64,000 bases of DNA from Amoebophrya sp. A120 (Eukaryota > Sar > Dinophyceae > Syndiniales > Amoebophryaceae): assembly GCA_905178155.1 (NCBI GenBank), contig CAJINV010000017.1, positions 302,722 to 366,721 of the forward strand, in the 5' to 3' direction. The position numbers were made by a program, and so were the translations under genes. The notes under the pieces are model-generated. The model ran no database searches. It was not told the DNA's origin and saw only the letters and a program-made list of their open reading frames with translations. Shown here one piece after another: positions 55,342 to 64,000 of this stretch (the stretch's first letter is position 1; every line of letters begins with the position of its first letter).

Positions 55342-58142
55342 ATGTCCCGAGAACAAGTAATGAACCGCCAGCATCTCCTGGCGCATCGCTCCATTTCCTG
55401 CTGCATCGGCGGCGGTGGCGCATCAACTTCCCGCGGCGACAAAAACAATCCAAAGCCCGAAGGCGAGGCTCAGCCCAAAGAAAAAAAAGATCTTGTCGAT
55501 TACGACAGCAACAACCTCCCGATCCCGCCGGTTGCCGTCGAGCGGCCGGAAACCGTCACGATCGGGTTGGTGGAAAACGAGGATCGCGGCCCGAATCCAA
55601 TGAACCCGCCGAAGACGAAGACTGACAACTACTTCTGGCTCCGCGATGACAGCCGGACGAGCGAGGAAATCTTGCTGCATTTGAAGAAGGAAAACGCGTT
55701 CACGGCCGCGAAGACGAAGGAGAACAAAAGTTTGGAGAAGGAACTGTACGACGAGCATCTGTCCCACCTGAAGCAGACCGATCAGCGGCCGGCGTACGCG
55801 CACGGGGAAAGGTTTGAGTACTACACGAGGACAGTCGAAGGGCTGAGCTACAAGATCCACTGCAGAAGGCCGATCGGGTCATCAAACGTAAACGCTGAAA
55901 AATCCCCAGACGGCACGGATGAAGAGGTCTTGCTTGATGAGAACAAAGTTGCAAAGGGGCAGTCGCAGTGCGACATATGCGTGGTAGCGGTGTCGCCGTG
56001 CCACGAGTACTTGGCGTACTGCGTGGATTTTTCGGGAGACGAAGTGTACCACTTGCGGGTTTTGAAACTCGGCGCAGGAGCTGCAGGAAGTCCAAGCGAC
56101 GGTGAGCAGCATGTCTTGATCGACGAGCTACTGAGCCGCACGGGTGAAGGAGCTACTGCCGGCGAAGATGAAAATGCCGACGCTCCTCAAGGTGACCCAG
56201 CGCCCCCCGGAACTCAGCACCTGATCTGCGGCAACATCGTGTGGGGAGCGGACAGCAAGGAGATCTTCTACGTGACGCAAGACCCGGTGACCCACCGCCC
56301 GAACAAGATGTGGAGGCACAAGATCGGTGAGAAGAACGAAAACAGCGAGGCCAAAGACCCTCTGTTCGAAGAGAAGGACCAGCTGTTCATTCTGGATATC
56401 AGCAAAACGAAAGACGGAAAGTTTCTTCTGCGGAACAGTGCGAGCAGCGAAACCAGCGAGGTTGCCGTGATGCCACTTGAGAAAAGCGGTAGTGATGCCG
56501 ACGCGACAATCGTCCACAGCCGGGAGTTTGGTCTCCGCTACGAAATCGAGCACTGGGAAGGGTATGTGATCGCGGTGACAAATTACGACAAAGCCAAGAA
56601 CAACAGGGCGCTGGTGAAGAAAATAATTGGAACTACAGCAACTTCATCAGTGCTCGAGACTACGCCAGATTTTTCCGCCGCGAACGATTGGCAGGAACTA
56701 TGAACTGCAAAAGTATCGTACTCGTATAAATGCATGACAAATTTCCTCAGCATGAGAAATAAAATTTGTAATGCTGATTTGCCTTGACAAAGAAATTTGC
56801 AAGACCTGCATTTATACGAGTGCGATACTTTTGCACAGGATAGGAACTGTTCCCCTACGACAAGCTCCGGGAAATCACGTACGTCGAAGTGTTTGAAAAT
56901 TTCCTGATGTTCGAGGGCAGGGAAAACGGCTTGACGAAGATCTGGTCCTTCGACATCAAGCAGTTTACAACCAGTTCTGGCACCGCAACTCATCATCTTC
57001 AGCCGATTGACACATCGCTCTTCCCCGAGCCCGACATCCACGAGATCCACTTTTCCATCAACAAGAATTACGCCACAGATTTCGTCCGACTCGTGTACAG
57101 CTCGTTGGTCACGCCGACGACCTGGTACGAGTACCGCCCGCTGGAAAAGAGTTGCAAAATCATCCACGAGGAGCCCGTGTCGAACTTCGATAAATCGAAG
57201 TATGACACGACGCGGGTGTTCGCGACGAACGGGAAGGATGGGTGTAAAATTCCAGTTTCTCTCGTCTGGAGCAAGGAACTCTGTCCCGATGTTAGGGAAA
57301 GGCTTTATAATAATTCCGGTAGTTGTACTACTAGCAGTGCCGCAAAATCCTATCCCCTCCTTCTCTACGGCTACGGGTCGTACGGCGCGTGCGTCGACCC
57401 GGGCTTTGACCGAGACGTGCTCACCTATTTGGACCGGGGCATCATCTACGCCATCGCGCACATCCGTGGGGGCGGGGAGATGGGACGAGAAGTTTGGTAC
57501 GAGGAACAAGGGAAATACTTGACGAAGAAAAACACCTTTGAGGACTTCATTGCCTGCGCCGAATTCTTGACGAAACCCGGGGGCGAAGATGAAGGTAATA
57601 AAACTCTAGCGCCTTTGACGACCCCATCCAAACTTGCCATCGAAGGGCGGTCCGCGGGTGGGTTGCTGATTGGCGCGGTGTTGAACATGCGGCCGGATTT
57701 ATTCTCCGTGGCAGTCGCGGGTGTGCCGTTTGTGGACGTCTTGACCACCATGGCTGATCCGAGCATACCGCTGACAATCGGTGAGTGGGAAGAGTGGGGA
57801 AACCCAAATTTGGAAAAGTTCTACGAGTACATGAAAAGCTACTCGCCGGTGGACAACGTCAGCTCCGGTCTGCGACAGGAAGAGGTGCAAGTGGAGGTGG
57901 CGGGCGGAGAAACGCGTCAGTTGACGACTGTCCTGATTCTCGCCGGCTTGCACGATCCGCGGGTGGCGTACTGGGAACCGGCAAAGTGGGCCCAGCTGCT
58001 GCGGAAGGAGAAAACGCGGTTTGGCGACGTGTTGCTCAAAGTGGATTTGGAAGTGGGGCACTTCTCAGCCAGTGACAGATACCGGCACATCCAGGAAACC
58101 AGCTTTTCGCAGGCGGTGGTGGTGAAAAAGTTGACGCAGTAG
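55342..58142 (+). CDS. Oligopeptidase B-like serine peptidase (family S9A)
   Basis: Two coding segments, 55342-56698 and 56848-58142: 2,652 nt, 883 codons plus stop. The start at 55342 (MSREQVMNRQHL) is chosen because the frame upstream to ATG 55003 looks non-conserved; starting there would add 113 residues. An N-terminal propeller region includes the KTDNYFWLRDD entry motif. The C-terminal alpha/beta-hydrolase domain has GYGSYG, AHIRGGGEMGREVWYEEQGK, the nucleophile in GRSAGG (Ser about 721), Asp in LHDPRV (about 822) and His in VGHF (about 857). The Asp-His spacing of 35 equals that of bacterial oligopeptidase B (Asp617-His652), which cleaves short peptides after Arg or Lys. It is longer than the usual ~700 residues because of an N-terminal extension and acidic insertions in the propeller. 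One introner element interrupts it. Confidence 0.9.
56699..56842. mobile_element. Introner element A11 (family A, reverse orientation)
   Basis: 144 bp, TATGAACTGCAAAAGTATCG to CGATACTTTTGCACAGGATA. Exact TSD GGAAC at 56694-56698 and 56843-56847. Interior orientation as in A8, opposite to A1. The join gaa c|tg ttc is in frame. Confidence 0.92.
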
Positions 58143-58619
58143 AAAAAGATGAAGGAAAATGAGGAAAAATGCACAATAACGACTGACGAAAATAGAACTT
58201 GTTGAGTTCTTGTATTTGTGACATACTAGCGCCATCAACATTATGTGACCTTGACCGCAAACGCTACCGCATAGCTCAACCGATGAGCTCGTGCTAGGCT
58301 GTTCTAGATTTTTTAGAACAAGCTGCAAGTGTGACTCTGTCTAAACTGAAGAAGGAGGAGAGGAGATTTTGTGTGACTCTGTCCAAATAACTGAAGAAGA
58401 GAGCGAGGAGAGTGACAAGGAGTGTTAACCGTGCCACTACGTACCGTCCAAAACCTTGAGAATGAGACCATCATTGGTATATTATTGAGGTCGTAAGAAA
58501 AGTATGAGTTTTTACCTGGATAGGTTGAAGGTTTTCTCCTCCGGCGTGGATTTCTTCGCTTGGCAGAAAACTAGCTGTAGTTGTTCGAAGTTCATCCTGA
58601 TGAAGATGAAAATCGCCGG
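58143..58619. other. Intergenic region
   Basis: 477 bp with an imperfect tandem duplication (GTGTGACTCTGTC followed by ACTGAAGAAG, near 58330-58365 and 58370-58410). An ATG at 58504 opens a 39-codon frame out of phase with the next gene and could be a small upstream ORF. Confidence 0.5.
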
Positions 58620-61600
58620 ATGAAGATGCCGGCGTTCGATCCGGGCCCGCGGGTATCGCGCGTCGGATTGTTTCCCTTCAGAGTACGGAACTTTCACTCG
58701 TTGTTGCAGATTTTTCTGCTGACGCCCGATGAAAGCACTGCTTTCACAGGTCATGCTCCGTCTCCGGTGGATGAGTTGTATTCGACAAAGAACAGCGATG
58801 ATCATAGTGGCCTTTCCGCGACTGCCGTCTTGAACGAGGACGGAGAAGATGATCGAGATGGGGATGATGATAATCCTTTACCGGCGGACGACGATACGGA
58901 AGTGGACGTCACACCACGCCACCACCACAAAATCAAGAACCGTCACCGCGGCCACCACAGAACAGATGCCGGGAGGAGGCACAAACGCAGGAAGCACAAG
59001 CATCATAGGCGGAAAGAACCGCACAGAGAACTCGAAGAGGAGGACGACAGCGAGATCGTCGATGCCAACGCAGCCTTGGAAGATTTGGCGGAAGAAGCTG
59101 CGCCAACAGTGGTCAGGCCCTCCGCGTTTACTGCACTGGAAAGTCGAAGTACCGAAAATTATCCTGAAGGAGTGGCATCTACTACTTCCAGCAACTCTGA
59201 CGCTGCACCACCAGACGACACGATCGATCCTGAGCAGAACGACATCACTAGCTCATCGTCCCTCGACGTCGAACAAACAGACCATCGAAAGCAATTGCAC
59301 CAGCGTCCCGCGAGGAGCCCCCGCGGCTTCCACGCACCTTTCCCACTGCTCCCCGCACCTTTAGTAAAGCAACACCTCGTCGCGTCCGCGCTGCAGCAGA
59401 AGCAGAGACAGAAACAGAAATCGGACAACACGGGCGTTTCTAAGGACGAGGAAAGCGCGAGTGGCGTCGGCGAGGACAGCAAGGACAGAAGTAAAAAGAA
59501 AACAGACAAAGGCGGCGAGGACAGCACAACGGACAATGAGCAAGACGACGCGGATGACGCGGAGATCGCGACCGAGCAGTTGACGCCGCTGAAGCCGGAG
59601 AAACTGTGGGACCTGTTTAAATCTTGCGGCTGGAAGAAACAAGGAACCGACAGCGAGAAAGAAGACTACTTGGAAAAAAAATTCCAGGATTTCGTCGCGA
59701 CCGAACTGAAGTCCGCGTTTTCCTCCCCGAATTCCCACCAGCAGCTCCCCCGGGATTTGTCAACAAGGAGCAAAAGAACAGTTTTTGTAAGAGTTTTGCA
59801 CGAACAGGCGGATTTGTTTTGTGAGTCGTTGATCGAAGACGACGGGGAGCAAAGCACCGACGCGAACAGCATTGAGGCGAAGACGAAGTCGCAGCTGCCT
59901 TCCCCGCAGTACGACCGGCACCAGCAGAGGAAGCCGCGGTTTGTGACCGATAAGTGTATCCGCGACAAGAAGGAGGACACGAAGCAGCAAACCATGGTAT
60001 GCCGGAACGCGTTTGGCGAAGACTTGGGGAAGTACGTTTTGGCGAACTCGCAAAGGACGCAGGACTTGAAAAGGAAGTGGAAGGGGAAGAAGTTGAGTGA
60101 AAAGGACTTCACGGAAGTGAAATCTCTAGCATCGTTACCGATGTTCGGATCGGGCTCCGAAGAAGTGTTTTTCACCACGCCGAACGAGTCGAAACGAGGT
60201 TTGTATTGCGGCATGGACAAGGAACAAATGCTGGGGAAATTTTACGAGGGGAAGGGAAAGGAATCTGCTTCGGAAGATAAGAAAAAAGGCGGGGAGGACG
60301 AAGGGTCGTCGTTTTTGGAGCAGGGAAAAGACGACGAGGAAAAAGGAAAAGGTAGTACATTGTCGCTATCGAACTTGAAATGTTACAAGCTTGCTACGAT
60401 GCTTGCAATAAACTTGTGTATGAAGATGTGCTGCTTGATGTTGCTATGAATGCTGCGATCGCCTCTGCTGACTCTGAGACGACTTTTGTAGCACGTTCTT
60501 TGGGACGTCGACGTGTGTTCATCACAACAAATACAGTGACGAGCGACCCGGAGCAATCTGAGAACCACTTCTACGAGATTGCCGATTACGAGAAGGCCTG
60601 CAAAGACATGTGTCCGCACTACGACGATTTGCTCCACGAGGCTGAGAAGGACGCGAAGAGCGCGCAAAGTAGCAAGCACGCCTCCTTTCTGGTCGACGGC
60701 ATGTGGGTTTGTGTGTCGACTCTCCGGTACGATAGCTGCAAGAAGGATTCTGTTGCAATCATCCAAAAGATGAACAGCAAACAGGGAGCAGGCTCTGGTG
60801 GAAAAGCCGGGCAGCAGCTTCTGCAAAAAACCTCCAATCTGATCCCCGCGTCAGCGGACTGCTTTCTGGAATTTCTGCAGTCCATCCTGGATTTCCAGCT
60901 GGAAAATGCCAGTATGAACAACGAAAAACGCACCACCCAAGCGATCAACCTCCCCTCGGCTCAGGACATAGAAGACCGATTAGAATACCTTCGTGTCGGC
61001 ACAGCGAGAAAATTACGAGAAGACTGCGAGTCCTGGCTGGGCAAAGAAACCCGAGTCGGGCCGGTGTTCGGGCTGGGTCGCGTTTGTGACAACGGTGCGG
61101 ACGTCGCGCCCGCGATTGCGCAGACGAATTTTGATTCCGCCAGTTCCGGCGCAAACGAGTTTCAGGCGATGAATGCGCAATATAGTATCATGGAGCGGAA
61201 ATCCTACCACGCCTTTCTCCATCGCGAGTGCGAGGCGGTACAGCGGCGGTCGCCGAACTGGTTTCTCCCGAGCCTCTGGAACTTCCAGCATTCCGGACCC
61301 ACGGAGCACTGCTCGCTACACCGCGTGCAGGCGAGGCAGGCGCGGATCGATTTTATGATCCGGGAATTCAACAAGTTACCGGAATACCTGTCGAAAATCT
61401 TCATCGCGAAAGTGTTGCTGAACGAACTAGACGACGACGCGGTGCACGCGTTAATCGGATTGGATCGCCCCGCCCGGAAGGCGTCAACCACCATGTCTTT
61501 CGTCACGTCGGAATTGCTCGGGAAGTTCCGGAAAGTGTTGAACAAGTCACAGCCGAAGGGGAAAAAACTCACCGGCGAAGAGCACTTGGACGTGATCTTC

Positions 61601-63981
61601 GCCAGGTTTTTGTCCCGAAGCGAGCTGTGGCCGCAGAAGTTTTGGCAAAATTACGTGTCCCCGGCTCAGATGGCGGCGTTCAAGCAGCGGAAGGCGATTT
61701 ACCTGAAGGAGTGCGACCGGCTGGGGCTGCCGATGGCGTTTCGGGACGACATGGACCCCAATTCCGCGACGGGATGCACGCGGGAGACGATAAAACTGCA
61801 GCTGCAATTAAAAGCGGACGAGTATAAAATGAATCTAGATTCCGAACAGAGACTGGAGCAGGAGGCGAGGAGCGCGCAGCTGATGGCTAGGACAAACTCC
61901 GGGAAGAAGCGGGCTTTATCCTTTCCGGACTCATCCGTCCCGAAGCAGACGGCGCAGGACCTGCTCGACGAGGCGAATAGTGGGAAGGCGAAGTTGGCGG
62001 ATCAGACGACCGATAATGGGATCGTGGTATGGAGTGACAACAGCGAATCTCATCGGAATCTGGGCCGATTGCAGGATTACAACACGTGGCGGGCATATTC
62101 GGACGAGGGCGGGGAGATGGCGGTGCATAAGAAATTGAAGTTCATCGACCCGAAAACTGGGGAGGAAAGTAACGACAACAGCGGGGGCCGAATGGATCGC
62201 AGTGTCAAGGCGTCGGAAGCAAGTGGGTCGTCTGGCTCTGCGGATTCGGGTAAAAAGGAAGGCGAAGGGGAAACAAGCCCAGACTCCGAAAACCCCGAGC
62301 AGCCACCGCAGCAGGAGGAAAAGGGGAGACAGCCGGAGGAGCCACTAATGGCCGATCATTTACCGGTGACGCAGCAGGTATTCAAGATTCCCGGGGCGAT
62401 TCTGGACGAGATGAAAAGCGGGGAGAAAGTGGATGCGAGTGGCGAGGTGGTTCCGGAAGAGACGCCGGCGGGAACGGAGGAAGGTGGTGGGTCGGGTGAA
62501 ACTACGGGTGCAGCTGCAAGTTCCGATGGCGCAGCAGTCGCTGGCGCACCAAGAGAGGAAGGTAAAGAAAAAGATTCCAGCGAGATCACCATGCCGAATG
62601 GCGAGAAAGAAGCCATAGGTGGGGAAGAAGTGGCGGGAAAGGGACGTGAATCTGGAACACAAGTGGGTGACCGTGACGCTGGTGCAGCAACTGAAGACAC
62701 CGACTCAAAGAAGGATCATGACGGAGAAGGAACTAAGGGCAGTCCTGGAAATGAACCCGCTGAAAAATCAGCCAACTCGGTAAGCGACAAAGAAGACGGG
62801 GACCACGGGGCTGGAGGTCACGAAGGCGACTCTCAGGGCCGCAAAGAGGAGGCTACTGCGGCTGCGGACAAGGACGAGAAGAAGTCCGAAGCTAACGAGG
62901 AGAAGAAGGACTCAAATTCGGATGATGAGTCCGACAAGACAAAAGTTTCGGAGGAGGAAGACGCGTCGGGAAAAAAACCAGAAGAGTTCGATGATTCTGA
63001 ATCGAAAAAGGACAGTGAAGAAAAAGAGGAGCCCGAAAAAGCGTCAGCAGAGAAGGACTCTGTTGCTGGTGATGCTAAGAAGTCTGAATCGGAATCGTCG
63101 GAAGATAAAAGTGATAAAGAGGACGGAAAAGCCGGGGACGAGCACTCAGAGTCAAGCGACGGTCCCCCGAAGAGCGAACAGGAACACGAGGAAAGCAAGG
63201 ACAGGGGCGATGCCGCAAAAGGAGGTGAAAACGACCACGGGAGGGATGAGGGATCTCCTGGCGATGACAAGGACAAAGATGAGCACGAATCCGGGGCAGC
63301 TACAGAGAATGAGCACGCGGAAGAGGAGCATGAGGAGGCGGAAGAGCATGAACACGAAGAGAAGAGCGGCAGTGGAGGTGCAGAAAACGAGGATATGGAG
63401 GTGCCATCGATATTTACTATCACGCCAGGCCTCATTCGTACCCGGACTGTATCTCTAGCAGTCTCGCGACAACCGAAACTTGCGTGGAATAAAATTAAAG
63501 CTTCCTTCTCTCTGCATATGCATTACTCGATGAGACGAGTGAGATGGAACAGCACCGCGAATGGCCATGTCTGACGTGACAGAAGTTTTTTCACAGGAGA
63601 ACGGGCGAGGACACGAATGGCAACGAGGATGGCGGGCAAGACGACAATGACCAGGACGCCGCTTCTTCCTTCGTGGAAGAGAAGCCTAAGCGTAAGCCAA
63701 GACAGAAGAACGAAGTTTCATCTATCATAGTAAAAAAGCCTGGCAGCACCAGCACCAGCATCGAGAATAGCTCGGCAAGAAACAATGAAGTCGCGTTTAT
63801 ATCAAGAACAAGCAGACCCCAGCATCAGCAACAGCATGCGACAGAGCCAGACCGAGACGAGAAGTGTGTTACTGCGAGCAGCATCAGGCATGTGGACGAG
63901 GCTCGAAAGGATGTTCAGATCCACACTGTCGCAGTGCTGGGTGGCTCACAGAAATATAAAGAAAACCTACATTTGCTGTAA
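58620..63981 (+). CDS. Unrecognised large acidic low-complexity protein
   Basis: Coding segments 58620-60351, 60537-63400 and probably 63583-63981: 4,995 nt, 1,664 codons plus stop. ATG 58620 is the first in frame. Features in order: Asp-rich then His/Arg/Lys-rich stretch (58900-59030), Ser/Thr/Asp-rich region, a structured-looking segment with scattered cysteines (59590-60230), a second structured region (60550-61900) with several Cys and Trp (for example ENHFYEIADYEKACKDMCPH), and a very long Glu/Lys/Ser/Asp-rich tail (62160-63390). The tail is typical of disordered, nucleic-acid-binding or scaffold proteins, but I recognise no family. The first intron is canonical GT-AG; the second junction is uncertain. 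It contains no introner element. The right end lies near the window edge and could continue. Confidence 0.65.
60352..60536 (+). other. Canonical GT-AG intron
   Basis: 185 bp, AAAAG|GTAGTAC to CAAATACAG|TGACG. The join g|tg acg agc keeps frame. No TIRs. Confidence 0.85.
63401..63582 (+). other. Probable intron, acceptor uncertain
   Basis: The donor ATGGAG|GTGCCATC is clear. The stronger-looking acceptor TTTTTTCACAG (63586-63596) breaks the frame, whereas GTGACAG at 63576-63582 keeps it. Confidence 0.45.
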
Positions 63982-64000
63982 TTACTTTGCAACTTTTTAA

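Noticed and set aside
1-64000. Bacterial or viral origin of the window
   Set aside because: Spliceosomal introns, a Snf2/Brg1-like remodeller and a PHO80-type cyclin with long disordered flanks mark it as eukaryotic nuclear DNA.

Overview
The window is eukaryotic nuclear DNA. It carries large multi-domain genes (IPT/TIG and GCC2/GCC3 membrane protein, SWI/SNF ATPase, PHO80-type cyclin, oligopeptidase B) whose reading frames are broken by introns. Most introns are not ordinary: they are MITE-like elements with terminal inverted repeats (TIRs), flanked by 5-bp target-site duplications (TSDs), and removing element plus one TSD copy restores the frame. Introner elements of this kind with TIRs and TSDs are known from the parasitic dinoflagellate Amoebophrya (Syndiniales). 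Together with all seven genes lying on one strand, this makes an Amoebophrya-like dinoflagellate the best guess; that assignment is inference.

Layout. (1) 1-30699: one giant gene, 5' end outside the window, about 7,900 residues in the window: a huge ectodomain of IPT/TIG-like repeats, then cysteine-rich GCC2/GCC3 (ephrin-receptor-like) repeats, then about nine hydrophobic segments and a basic tail. It holds 20 introner elements of six families, two clear GT-AG introns and one unresolved junction. The 2-kb GT-AG intron at 27671-29669 is filled by a higher-order tandem repeat. (2) 31931-33324: unrecognised protein with two CxxC pairs. (3) 34980-38627: intronless cyclin-box protein. (4) 40211-45453: SWI/SNF-type ATPase (HSA-like, SNF2/helicase, SnAC) with five introner elements and one GT-AG intron; the spliced CDS is 3,945 nt (1,314 codons plus stop). 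(5) 45454-50435: a gene-poor 5 kb rich in palindromes. (6) 50436-53612: secreted or surface DUF285/BspA-like repeat protein with four elements. (7) 55342-58142: oligopeptidase B-like S9A serine peptidase with one element. (8) 58620-63981: unrecognised, very acidic low-complexity protein with GT-AG introns only.

The main discovery is the element system. I count 30 elements (20 with exact 5-bp TSDs, 9 with diverged TSDs, 1 cut by the window edge) in seven sequence families, here named A-G. The families differ in sequence but share TAT...ATA (or TAC...ATA) ends, an A-run a few bases inside, 5-bp TSDs, and repeated internal copies of a GCATNACAART-like motif. No element contains a recognisable transposase. 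Families A and D are inserted in both orientations and still behave as introns. Only two of the exact-TSD elements could use GT-AG boundaries, so most must be spliced at non-canonical sites.

No convincing gene was seen on the minus strand. No tRNA, rRNA or CRISPR array was found.
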